Of a stretch of 64,000 nucleotides of DNA, positions 6,924 through 15,006 are shown piece by piece. The translations under genes were made by a program, and so were the position numbers. Location of the stretch: assembly GCF_003259315.1 (NCBI RefSeq), contig NZ_QLLT01000004.1, positions 1-64,000 on the forward strand, read 5' to 3'. This stretch comes from Kitasatospora sp. SolWspMP-SS2h (GTDB lineage: Bacteria; Actinomycetota; Actinomycetes; Streptomycetales; Streptomycetaceae). How positions within the stretch are numbered: position 1 is the first letter of the stretch; each line of letters opens with the position of its first letter. The notes beneath the pieces are model-generated. The model worked only from the letters and a program-made list of their open reading frames with translations, did no database searches and was not told the origin of the DNA.

Positions 6924-7691
6924 ATGCGCAAGCCGAGTTCTCCGGCCAGGGCCCTGCTCGGCCTGGCCGCCGCGACGGCGCTCGTCGTGGCGCTGCCGAC
7001 CCCCGCCGGGGCGAACGTGCTGACCCGGCTGCCGCAGAACGCCCCGGGGCTGGACCAGACCTTCTCCCCGGCGTACGACTACGACAAGGACGGCTGCTAC
7101 GCCACGGCCGCGATCGGCGCCGACGGCACGATCAACCCGGGGCTGAAGCTCGGCGGCGACGTCAACGGCCACTGCCGCGACTACGCCCAGCTCGCCGACT
7201 CCAACACCTACTCGCGCACCAGGTGCAACAACGGCTGGTGCGCGCTGATGTACGCCAGCTACTTCGAGAAGGACCAGGCCACCCTGGGCCCGGCGGCGAT
7301 CGGGCACCGGCACGACTGGGAGCACGTGCTGGTGTGGGTGCACGACGACCAGGTCCAGTACGTGTCGGTCTCCCAGCACAGCGGCTACCAGGTCGCCGCC
7401 CGCTCGGCGATCCGCTTCGACGGCACCCACCCGAAGATCGTCTACCACAAGGACGGCGCCTCCACCCACGACTTCCGGTTCGCCAACGCCAACGACGAGC
7501 CGGCCGAGAACGCCACCGGCACCTGGTTCTACCCGCGCCTGGTCGGCTGGGACGGCTACCCGGCCGGCTACCGCGACAAGCTGCTGGCGGCCGACTTCGG
7601 CGCGGCCACCATCAAGATCGGCGACGGGGACTTCGCGTACGCGCTGGCGCACGCGATGCCCGCGGGCATCCCGTTCGACCCCGACGCCTGA
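6924..7691 (+). CDS. Secreted NPP1-family (NLP) necrosis-inducing-like protein
   Basis: The 255-residue precursor has a signal peptide (residues 1-30, cleavage after PAGA). It carries the NLP hallmark heptapeptide as GHRHDWE (residues 127-133), followed by VLVWV. The two cysteine pairs and the central beta-sandwich pattern agree with NPP1 proteins. In plant pathogens these bind glycosylinositol phosphorylceramides and permeabilise dicot membranes. Many saprophytic streptomycetes also carry one, and its role there is unclear. GAGGAG lies 8 nt before ATG 6924. The stop codon is inside a 7-bp tandem repeat. The neighbours are beta-glucan-degrading enzymes. Confidence 0.9.
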   Translation: MRKPSSPARALLGLAAATALVVALPTPAGANVLTRLPQNAPGLDQTFSPAYDYDKDGCYATAAIGADGTINPGLKLGGDVNGHCRDYAQLADSNTYSRTRCNNGWCALMYASYFEKDQATLGPAAIGHRHDWEHVLVWVHDDQVQYVSVSQHSGYQVAARSAIRFDGTHPKIVYHKDGASTHDFRFANANDEPAENATGTWFYPRLVGWDGYPAGYRDKLLAADFGAATIKIGDGDFAYALAHAMPAGIPFDPDA

Positions 7692-7743
7692 CGCCTGACA
7701 CCCGACGCCTGACGCCCGACGCCCGACGCCTGACGCCCGACAC
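7681..7743. repeat. 7-bp tandem repeat, nine units, over the NPP1 stop codon
   Basis: Nine contiguous heptamers C(C/T)GAC(G/A)C run from 7681 to 7743. The TGA stop of the NPP1 gene (7689-7691) lies in the second unit. The last codons of the gene are therefore part of the array. Confidence 0.9.
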
Positions 7744-7773
7744 CAGGGCGGTCGGAGAAGCGGAGAAGGCGAG

Positions 7774-7807
7774 GGCCGGAGGCGCCCCGAGGAGGGCGCC
7801 CCCGGCC
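7774..7807. terminator. Hairpin between the convergent NPP1 and GH3 genes
   Basis: GGCCGGAGGCGCC pairs with GGCGCCCCCGGCC (one G-U type mismatch) around an 8-nt loop, between two converging genes. Confidence 0.7.
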
Positions 7808-7829
7808 GGGGGACGGGAGGGGGACGGGG

Positions 7830-10800
7830 TCAGTCCATCGCGTTGGCGACGACGGTGGTCGGGTTGGCGAGGGTGGCGGTCAGCGGCAGGTTGCGCGAGC
7901 TGTCACCGACCAGGATCTGGTAACTGCCCGCCGTGGCGGTCCAGTTGCTGCTCGTGGTGTCCCAGTGCGCCAGGTCGTGCGCCGTCACGGTGAAGGTGAC
8001 GGTGCCGGACGCGCCGGGGTTCAGGGTGATCCGCTGGAAGCCCTTGAGCTGGTGCGGGGGCTCGCCGACGGAGGCCGGGGCGCCGACGTACAGCTGGGCG
8101 ACCTCCGTTCCGGCCCGGCTGCCGGTGTTGGTGACGGTCGCGGTGACCGTCGCCCGGCCGTTGGTCAGCGGTCCCACCTGGAGGTTGCCGAACGCGAAGC
8201 CGGTGTACGACAGGCCGTGGCCGAACGGGAACAGCGGGGTGAGGTTGTTGGTGTCGTACCAGCGGTACCCGATCTTCAGGCCCTCCGAGTACTGCACGGT
8301 GCCGCCGGTGCCCGGCCACTGCGCGGGGGTGTTCGCCGGGACCTGGGAGAGCGAGGCGGGGAAGGTGATCGGCAGGTGCCCGGACGGGTTGACGTCGCCG
8401 AACAGCAGCGCCGCGATCGCCTCGCCGAACTCCTGGCCCTGGTAGAAGCCCTCGAACACGCCCGCGACCTGGTTCAGCCAGGGCATCATGATCGCGGAGT
8501 TGTTGCTGAGCACCACGACGGTGTTCGGGTTGGCCGCGGCCACCGCCGAGATCAGCGCGTCCTGGTTGCCGGGCAGGGTGAGCGTGGTGGTGTCGGCGGT
8601 CTCGTGGCCGTAGTTGTCGGCCGCGAAGACGATCGCCACGTTCGAGGACCTGGCGAGCGCGACCGCGGCGGCCTGGTCGGTGCCGTCGTTGTAGGCGACG
8701 GTGGTGTTCGTCCCCGCGGTGCGCTGCTGGATGCCGTACAGCGGGGTGTAGGTGCCGGAGCTGGTGGCGTTGCCGCTGCCGCCGCCCGAGGTGAGCGTGC
8801 CGGGCCCGGCCTGGGTGCCGATGATCGCGAGCGAGCGGCCGCCGTTGGCGTCGAGCGGCAGCAGGCCGTTGTTCTTCAGCAGGACGGTGCCCTCCTCGGC
8901 GCCGCGCAGCGCGACCGCCCGGTGCGCCGGGGTGGCGACGATGGCGGTCTTGGAGCCGCTGGGCGCCTTGTCGAACAGGCCGAAGCGGAACATCTGGGTC
9001 AGCACCCGGGAGACCATGGTGTCGAAGGTCGCCTGGGTGACCTGGCCGTTGGCGACGGCCTGCAGCAGCGCGGTGGCGAAGAAGCCGCTGAACGGCATCT
9101 CGACCGTCTCGCCCGCGTTGGCCGAGGGCACGGTGGAGTGGATGCCGCCCCAGTCCGAGGTGATGAAGCCCTGGAAGCCGGCCTGCTGGTACATCGCGAC
9201 GTTCTCCAGCGCCGGGTTCTGGCACGAGTACTCGCCGTTGACCATGCTGTACCCGCACATCAGCGCCGCCGCGCCGCCCTTCTCGATCGCGGTCTGGAAG
9301 GCCGGCAGGTAGATCTCCTGGAGGGCGCGGGTGTCGACGATCTCGTTGCCGGGCGCCGAGGGCTGCTCGACGTTGTACGCGGCCACGTGCTTGACCTCGG
9401 CCATCACGCCCTGGCTCTGCATGCCCTGGACGTCGGCGCTGGCGATCTGCCCGCTCAGGTACGGGTCCTCGCCGAAGGTCTCGTAGGCCCGTCCCCAGCG
9501 CGGGTCGCGCACCATGTTGACGGTCGGGCCGAGCGAGACGTGCACGCCCTTGCCGGCGAACTCCTGGCCGACCGCCACGCCGAACTCGTGCACGTAGTCG
9601 GTGTCGAAGGTGGCCGCGGACACCTCGCCGTCCGGGAACTGGGTGACGCCGCCGAGCCCGTCGCCGACGCCGCTCGGCCCGTCCTCGAAGTTGACGTCCG
9701 GGATGCACAGGGCGGGCTGCCCGGCGATCTGCCCGATGTACACCTCCGAGCCGTCGCCGTACAGCATCCGGTCCTTCTGCTCCTGGGTCATCGCGCCCAT
9801 CAGCTGGGCGACCCGGGTGGCGACCGGCACGTCCGGCCGGTTGACCCACGGGCAGCTGCCCGGTGCGGGCTTCGGCGGCGGCGGGGGGATGGTGACGGTC
9901 TGGTTGCCGACCGTGCGGACGGCCAGCTCCCAGAGCGAGAAGCCGTACCCGGTGGCCCGGGTGGTGGCGTACAGCCGCAGGTAGCGGCCGGTGCCGGAGG
10001 CGTTCACGGTCTGGGTGCCGCCGGTGCCCGTCGTGGTGGACCAGACGGTCGTCCAGGTGGCGTTGTCGGGGGAGAGGTCGATCCGGAACCCGCTGGCGTA
10101 CGCGTTCTCCCACTGGAGCACCACCTGGCACACCGGCAGGTTCCCGCCGAGGTCCACCACGATCCACTGCGGCTCCCCGACCTCGCTCGACCAGCGGGTC
10201 AGGGTGCTGCCGTCGGTCGCGTAGAACGCGTCGTACGCCGGGTTGCCGTCCTGCACCGAGGACCCGGTGGCCGGGTGCCCGAGCGCCGCGTTGACGGTGC
10301 CGCAGCCGCCGCCCCCGCCGGACTGGGAGGGGGACGGGGACGGGGACGGCGAGGGGCTGGTGCTGCCGCCGCTGCCGCCGGTGAAGACCTGGAACTCCCA
10401 GAGCGAGTAGCCGTACTGGGTGGCCCGGGCGGTGCCGTACACCCGCACGTACCGGCCGGTGGCGGCGAGGTCCACGGTCTGGGTGCCGCCGGTGCCGGTG
10501 GTGGTGGACCAGGCGGTGGACCAGTTCGTGCCGTCGGTCGAGGTCTGGAGCTGGAACGCCGTGGCGTACGCGGCCTCCCAGCTCAGCACGGCCCGGCAGA
10601 GCGTCAGCGCGGAGCCGAGGTCGACCTGGAGCCACTGCGGGTCGGCCGCGGCGCTGGACCAGCGGGTGCCCGCGTCGCCGTCCACGGCCGCGGCGGCCGG
10701 GAAGGCGTCGCTCTGCTGCGAGGAGGCGGTCACCGGCCGGTTCTGCGCGGCGTTCTGGGTGCCGCAGACGGCCCCGCCCCCGCCGCTCCCGGCCGTCCCG

Positions 10801-11318
10801 TAGACCTGGAACTCCCAGAGCGAGTAGCCGTACTGGGTGGTGCGAGCGGTCCCGTACACCCGGACGTAGCGGGCGGTGCCGGTGACGTTGAGGGTTTCGG
10901 TGCCGCCGGTGCCGGTGGTGGTGGAGTAGGCGGTGGTCCAGGTCGCGCCGTTGGTCGAGAGCTGGAGCTGGTACGCCTTGGCGGCGGCGGCCTCCCACTG
11001 GAGGACGACCTGGCTGACGGTCTGGACGGCTCCCAGGTCGACCTGGAGCCACTGGGGGTCGGCGGCGGCGCTGGACCAGCGGGTGCCGGTGTTGCCGTCG
11101 ACGGCGGCGGAGGCGGGCGTCCCGGCGTTCTCGGTGGACGAGGCCGTCGCGGGCTTGTTCTGCGAGAGCAGGGTCGGGGCGGCCTGCGCGGCGGGCGCGC
11201 CGGAGACCAGCAGGGTGGTGAGCAGGGCCAGGACGGCGAGTGCCGCCGTCCACAGCGTTCTGACGGTGGGTCGGGGCACCGGGGTGAAGCCCGGTGGGCG
11301 TGCTGCGCGTGCGTTCAC
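7830..11318 (-). CDS. Secreted GH3 beta-glucosidase-like enzyme with three F5/8 type C domains
   Basis: The 1162-residue precursor has a signal peptide (about 1-47). Three discoidin/CBM32-like domains follow (about 48-172, 184-313 and 339-475), each with RWSS, PQWLQVDLG or similar, and YSLWEF-type strands. A Ser-Pro linker separates the second and third. The GH3 N-domain begins near residue 490. Its nucleophile is predicted as D722 in ITSDWGGIHS, with upstream RDPRWGRAYETFGEDP and KHVAAYN. A GH3 C-domain (LLKNNGLLPLDANGG) and a C-terminal Fn3-like domain (GTEVAQLYVG) complete it. It follows GH64 with a 49-bp gap, so it is probably cotranscribed to release glucose from beta-1,3-glucan oligomers. 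Confidence 0.93.
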   Translation of the reverse strand: MNARAARPPGFTPVPRPTVRTLWTAALAVLALLTTLLVSGAPAAQAAPTLLSQNKPATASSTENAGTPASAAVDGNTGTRWSSAAADPQWLQVDLGAVQTVSQVVLQWEAAAAKAYQLQLSTNGATWTTAYSTTTGTGGTETLNVTGTARYVRVYGTARTTQYGYSLWEFQVYGTAGSGGGGAVCGTQNAAQNRPVTASSQQSDAFPAAAAVDGDAGTRWSSAAADPQWLQVDLGSALTLCRAVLSWEAAYATAFQLQTSTDGTNWSTAWSTTTGTGGTQTVDLAATGRYVRVYGTARATQYGYSLWEFQVFTGGSGGSTSPSPSPSPSPSQSGGGGGCGTVNAALGHPATGSSVQDGNPAYDAFYATDGSTLTRWSSEVGEPQWIVVDLGGNLPVCQVVLQWENAYASGFRIDLSPDNATWTTVWSTTTGTGGTQTVNASGTGRYLRLYATTRATGYGFSLWELAVRTVGNQTVTIPPPPPKPAPGSCPWVNRPDVPVATRVAQLMGAMTQEQKDRMLYGDGSEVYIGQIAGQPALCIPDVNFEDGPSGVGDGLGGVTQFPDGEVSAATFDTDYVHEFGVAVGQEFAGKGVHVSLGPTVNMVRDPRWGRAYETFGEDPYLSGQIASADVQGMQSQGVMAEVKHVAAYNVEQPSAPGNEIVDTRALQEIYLPAFQTAIEKGGAAALMCGYSMVNGEYSCQNPALENVAMYQQAGFQGFITSDWGGIHSTVPSANAGETVEMPFSGFFATALLQAVANGQVTQATFDTMVSRVLTQMFRFGLFDKAPSGSKTAIVATPAHRAVALRGAEEGTVLLKNNGLLPLDANGGRSLAIIGTQAGPGTLTSGGGSGNATSSGTYTPLYGIQQRTAGTNTTVAYNDGTDQAAAVALARSSNVAIVFAADNYGHETADTTTLTLPGNQDALISAVAAANPNTVVVLSNNSAIMMPWLNQVAGVFEGFYQGQEFGEAIAALLFGDVNPSGHLPITFPASLSQVPANTPAQWPGTGGTVQYSEGLKIGYRWYDTNNLTPLFPFGHGLSYTGFAFGNLQVGPLTNGRATVTATVTNTGSRAGTEVAQLYVGAPASVGEPPHQLKGFQRITLNPGASGTVTFTVTAHDLAHWDTTSSNWTATAGSYQILVGDSSRNLPLTATLANPTTVVANAMD
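10801..11174 (-). repeat. F5/8C-domain DNA repeat, copy 1 (GH3 first domain)
   Basis: This 374-bp stretch is almost identical at the nucleotide level, silent sites included, to 12644-13017 in the GH64 gene. The two encoded domains differ at only a few residues. Confidence 0.85.
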
Positions 11319-11367
11319 GGTTCTCCTCGCGGACGGCGGTCGAAGGGGCGGACGGGCGGGGCCGGGC

Positions 11368-13140
11368 TCAGTAGCCGACCGCGACCTCCAGCCACTGCGG
11401 GTTCGCGTGCGAGATGTAGGAGGACTGGCTCGCGTAGTCGTCGTACGGGAAGCCGTACGCCAGCGAGTCGATCGCCCGGTCGTGCCAGAACTTGGCGTAG
11501 TAGTTGGCCGGGCCCGCCGCGTAGTACTTGCTCGGGTCGGACCACTGGCTCTGCGGCAGCGTGGCGACGTGCCGGTTGAGCGCCGCGCACATGCCCGGGT
11601 CGCCGGCCAGGGTGCCCGCGCAGCCGAAGATGTTCGAGGTGGACTCGTTCACGCCGACCGAATTCGCGTACGCCGTGAAGTAGTTGGCGTTCACGCCGCC
11701 GGTGCGGAAGCTCGGGTCGCTGCCCGGCGCGATGATCCGGTACGGGGCCTCGGTCTGCGCCAGCACCTTGAACTCCTGCGGAACGGCGTTCGCGAAGTCC
11801 TGGAACAGCTGGGTGCGGCTCTCGTTGAACACCGACTGCGCGTCACCGACCTGCACGTCGTAGCCGTCGGTGGTGTGCAGCCGCATCGCCAGCGGCAGGG
11901 CCCAGGCGTCGACCCGGGTGGTGTTGCCGTTGAACACGTTCGCGCCGACGGTGAACTCGATGAAGTCGGCGTACCGGCTGGTCGGCGAACCGAGGTAGAA
12001 GTACATCCGGCCGGAGGAGTTGGCGGGCATGTCGAGGTAGGGCTGCTCGGCGATCGAGTGGGTCTGCCCGTTGAAGCTCCAGTAGACCTGGCTGTCCGGG
12101 TAGGCGCCGTTGGTGCGGTTCAGCACCTTGACCGTCAGCACGTTCGAGGCCGGCGGGATGGCGCTGGTGTCGCCCCAGAACGGGTCGGTGCCGGAGGTCG
12201 GGCTCGGGCTGGGCGAGGAGCCCGTCCCGGTGGTGAAGACCTGGAACTCCCAGAGCGAGTAGCCGTACTGGGTGGTGCGGGCGGTGCCGTACACCCGGAC
12301 GTAGCGGGCGGAGCCGGTGAGGTTCACGGTCTCGGTGCCGCCGGTGCCGGTGGTGGTGGAGTAGGCGGTGGTCCAGGTCGCGCCGTCGGTGGACAGCTGG
12401 ATCTGGTACGCCTTGGCGGCGGCGGTCTCCCACTGGAGGACGGCCCGGCAGACGGTCTGGACGGCCCCCAGGTCGACCTGGAGCCACTGGGGGTCGGCGG
12501 CGGCGCTGGACCAGCGGGTGCCGGTGTTGCCGTCGACGGCGGCGGAGGCGGGCGTCCCGGCGTTCTCGGTGGACGAAGCGGTGGCGGGCCGGTTCTGCGC
12601 CGCGTTCTGGGTGCCGCAGGTGCCGGGCGCGGAGGAGCCGCCGTAGACCTGGAACTCCCAGAGCGAGTAGCCGTACTGGGTGGTGCGGGCGGTGCCGTAC
12701 ATCCGGACGTAGCGGGCGGTGCCGGTGACGTTGAGGGTTTCGGTGCCGCCGGTGCCGGTGGTGGTGGAGTAGGCGGTGGTCCAGGTCGAGCCGTTGGTCG
12801 AGAGCTGGATCTGGTACGCCTTGGCGGCGGCGGCCTCCCACTGGAGGACGACCTGGCTGACCGCCTGGACGGAGCCCAGGTCGACCTGGAGCCACTGGGG
12901 GTCGGCGGCGGCGCTGGACCAGCGGGTGCCGGTGTTGCCGTCGACGGCGGCGGAGGCGGGCGTCCCGGCGTTCTCGGTGCTGGAGGCGGTCGCGGGCTTG
13001 TTCTGCGAGAGCAGGGTCCCGGCGGCCTGGGCGGTCGGCGCCGGGGCCAGGGCGAGCAGCAGGCTCGCCAGCAGGGCGGCGACGGCGAGGAGGGCGCACA
13101 GCGGCGTCCTCCAGTGCAGGTGGGGGCGTGGCGCGAGCAT
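11368..13140 (-). CDS. Secreted GH64 endo-beta-1,3-glucanase with two F5/8 type C domains
   Basis: The 590-residue precursor has a signal peptide (about 1-40). Two discoidin/CBM32-like domains follow (about 41-165 and 175-300), then a short Ser-Pro linker. The GH64 thaumatin-like catalytic domain is at about 310-590: VLNRTNGAYPDSQVYWSF, MRLHTTDGYDVQVGD, FKVLAQTEAP and FWHDRAIDSLAYGFPYDD. The family cuts beta-1,3-glucan (laminarin, fungal walls) into pentasaccharides. ATG 13140 has GAGGAG 7 nt upstream. It is the first gene of the GH64-GH3 operon, behind a promoter flanked by two palindromes. Confidence 0.92.
   Translation of the reverse strand: MLAPRPHLHWRTPLCALLAVAALLASLLLALAPAPTAQAAGTLLSQNKPATASSTENAGTPASAAVDGNTGTRWSSAAADPQWLQVDLGSVQAVSQVVLQWEAAAAKAYQIQLSTNGSTWTTAYSTTTGTGGTETLNVTGTARYVRMYGTARTTQYGYSLWEFQVYGGSSAPGTCGTQNAAQNRPATASSTENAGTPASAAVDGNTGTRWSSAAADPQWLQVDLGAVQTVCRAVLQWETAAAKAYQIQLSTDGATWTTAYSTTTGTGGTETVNLTGSARYVRVYGTARTTQYGYSLWEFQVFTTGTGSSPSPSPTSGTDPFWGDTSAIPPASNVLTVKVLNRTNGAYPDSQVYWSFNGQTHSIAEQPYLDMPANSSGRMYFYLGSPTSRYADFIEFTVGANVFNGNTTRVDAWALPLAMRLHTTDGYDVQVGDAQSVFNESRTQLFQDFANAVPQEFKVLAQTEAPYRIIAPGSDPSFRTGGVNANYFTAYANSVGVNESTSNIFGCAGTLAGDPGMCAALNRHVATLPQSQWSDPSKYYAAGPANYYAKFWHDRAIDSLAYGFPYDDYASQSSYISHANPQWLEVAVGY
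12644..13017 (-). repeat. F5/8C-domain DNA repeat, copy 2 (GH64 first domain)
   Basis: This is the partner of 10801-11174. GH64 domain 2 (about 12240-12600) is a third, more diverged but still very similar copy. The pattern suggests recent duplication or gene conversion between adjacent genes. Confidence 0.85.
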
Positions 13141-13216
13141 CTGACGGCTCCTCGGGTGCGCGTGCAGGTGGGGGAGTGGGATGTGCGGGCGCGCAGCGAG
13201 AGAGAGGGGGAGCGCT

Positions 13217-13286
13217 GAGAGCGCTCTCTCGCCCCAGCAGTGTGCGGAGCTGGGAGAATGCATGTCAAGCGGGAGAGCGCTCTCCC
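13217..13286 (-). promoter_or_regulatory. GH64-GH3 promoter with two LacI/CebR-type palindromes
   Basis: On the minus strand, TTGACA (13268-13263), an 18-bp spacer and CACACT (13244-13239) form a promoter. GGGAGAGCGCTCTCCC (13271-13286) lies just upstream of the -35. GAGAGCGCTCTC (13217-13228) lies just downstream of the expected start site. Both resemble the GGGAGCGCTCCC sites of CebR/LacI-family sugar repressors. The flanking pair suggests looped repression lifted by glucan oligosaccharides. Confidence 0.75.
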
Positions 13287-13516
13287 ATTGTGGCGCTCGG
13301 GGACGCCCTGAAACCGGCACGTCGGAGGGGTCGGCCGGGCGCGCCGGAACGCGGGATTCCGCCCCGCGCGGAGGGCCGGGGCGGGGCGCGGCTAGGGTGC
13401 GTGGGGGCACCGGCCGGTCCGCTTCTGAGGGGCGCCCCCGCTCGGTGCGTTTCGCCCGTTCCGCCTGTCCCGTTCCGCCCGTCCCGTCCGTCCCGTCCCC
13501 GGAGGCCCGCCTTCCC

Positions 13517-14935
13517 ATGGAGTCCAGCCCGGAGTCCCGTGTCCCCGCGCAGGCCCCGCCGGGCGTCCGTCCGGCGGACCGCTCGGAGCCCCGGCCGCCC
13601 GGCGCGGCGGTCCGCCGGCACCGCCGGGCCCTGCAACTCTGCTTCGGGATACCCGGGTTGGCGCTCGCCACCTGGGTCACCCGCACCCCCGACGTCCGGG
13701 ACCGGCTGCACGCCTCCACCGCCGAGATGGGCCTGGTGCTCTTCGGGATGTCGATCGGCTCGATGCTCGGCATCCTGGCGGCCGGCGCCCTGGTGGCCCG
13801 GTTCTCCACCCGGCCCGTCATCATCACCGGCATGGGCCTGGTGCTGGCCAGTTCGGGCACCACCGCCCTGGGCGCGGCCCTCTCCTCGGCCCCGCTGGTG
13901 GCCTTCGGCCTGCTGCTGATCGGCGCGGGCGTCGGCCTCTCGGAAGTCGCCAGCAACGTCGACGGCGCCGACGTGGAACGCGCGTACGGCCGCCCCGTCC
14001 TGCCCGCCCTGCACGGCTGCTACAGCCTCGGGACCCTGATCGGCGCCGCCCTCGGCGCGGGCGGCGCCGCGATCGGCCTGCCCGTCCCCTGGCACCTGGC
14101 CGCCGTCCTGCTGGTGACCGCCGTGCTGTTCGCCCGCGCCCTGCCGGGCCTGCGCCCCGGCCTCGGCCGCGCCACCGGCGCCGGTGCCGGTGCCGGCGCC
14201 AGCGCCAGTGCCAGCGCCAGTGCCAGCGCCGGTACCGCCGGAGGTGCCGCCACCGGTCCCGACGCGCCGGTTCCCGGCCGCGCCCCGGCTGCGGTGGCGG
14301 CGGTGGCGGCGGACCGGCGGCCCTACCTCGACCCGCGGCTGCTGCTGATCGGCGGCGTGGTGTTCGCGATGACACTGGCCGAAGGCTCCGCCACCGACTG
14401 GCTGCCGCTGCTGATGGTCGACGGCCACGACATGCCGGCCGGCCTCGGCTCGCTGGTCTACGCCGGGTTCGCCGCCACCATGGCCGCCGGCCGCTTCGCG
14501 GGCGGGCCCGTGGTCGCCCGCCTCGGCCGTCCCCTGGTGCTCGGCGGCGGCGCGCTCCTCACCGCCGCGGGCATCGCGCTGGTCTCGCTCGTCGACTCCC
14601 CGGCCGCGGCGGGCTGCGCCGTCCTGCTCTGGGGCCTGGGCACCGCCCTCGGCTTCCCGCTCGCGCTCTCGGCCGCCGGGGAGTCCGGCCCCGACACCAC
14701 CGCCCGGATCGCCCTCACCTCCCGGATCGGCTACGTCGCCCTGCTCGCGGGCCCCCCGACGCTCGGCTTCCTCGGCGAGCACCACGGGCTGCGGGCCGCG
14801 ATGCTCCCGGTCCTGCTCCTGGCCCTCGCCGCCGCCGCCCTCTCCCCGTCCACCGCGACCCGGACCCCGGCCCCGTCTCCGGCCCCAGTTCCATCCCCGG
14901 TTCCGGCCCCGGCCCCGGTCGGCGACGAGACCTGA
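13517..14935 (+). CDS. MFS transporter, YbjJ-like
   Basis: The 472-residue protein has about 12 predicted membrane helices. The N-terminal half matches the YbjJ/fucose-permease-like group (PGLALATWVTRTPDVRDRL, then LVLFGMSIGSMLG and the loop ARFSTRP). The central loop after helix 6 is an unusual Gly-Ala/Ala-Ser repeat encoded by a microsatellite (about 14172-14235). The C-terminus is an Ala-Pro tail. GGAGG at 13501-13505 sets ATG 13517. It diverges from the GH64-GH3 operon but has no obvious operator of its own. The substrate is unknown; a sugar or a toxic metabolite is possible. Confidence 0.8.
   Translation: MESSPESRVPAQAPPGVRPADRSEPRPPGAAVRRHRRALQLCFGIPGLALATWVTRTPDVRDRLHASTAEMGLVLFGMSIGSMLGILAAGALVARFSTRPVIITGMGLVLASSGTTALGAALSSAPLVAFGLLLIGAGVGLSEVASNVDGADVERAYGRPVLPALHGCYSLGTLIGAALGAGGAAIGLPVPWHLAAVLLVTAVLFARALPGLRPGLGRATGAGAGAGASASASASASAGTAGGAATGPDAPVPGRAPAAVAAVAADRRPYLDPRLLLIGGVVFAMTLAEGSATDWLPLLMVDGHDMPAGLGSLVYAGFAATMAAGRFAGGPVVARLGRPLVLGGGALLTAAGIALVSLVDSPAAAGCAVLLWGLGTALGFPLALSAAGESGPDTTARIALTSRIGYVALLAGPPTLGFLGEHHGLRAAMLPVLLLALAAAALSPSTATRTPAPSPAPVPSPVPAPAPVGDET
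14172..14235 (+). repeat. In-frame GGTGCC/GCCAGC hexamer microsatellite in the MFS loop
   Basis: Alternating GGTGCC- and GCCAGY-type hexamers encode Gly-Ala then Ala-Ser dipeptides in the cytosolic loop between the two halves of the transporter. Confidence 0.75.
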
Positions 14936-14955
14936 GCGCCCGGCGACGACGCCCG

Positions 14956-14984
14956 ACCGGCCGGGAGCGGGGCTCCCGGCCGGT
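14956..14984. terminator. Strong hairpin between MFS and glycosidase genes
   Basis: A perfect 13-bp stem (ACCGGCCGGGAGC / GCTCCCGGCCGGT) with a 3-nt loop lies between convergent genes. Confidence 0.85.
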
Positions 14985-15006
14985 GGGGCGACCCGGGTGC
15001 GGAGGG

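Noticed and set aside
7965..11579. Very long open frame opposite the GH3 gene
   Set aside because: It mirrors the GH3 codons, has Gly/Arg/Val-rich composition and no motifs. It is a GC-driven antisense shadow.
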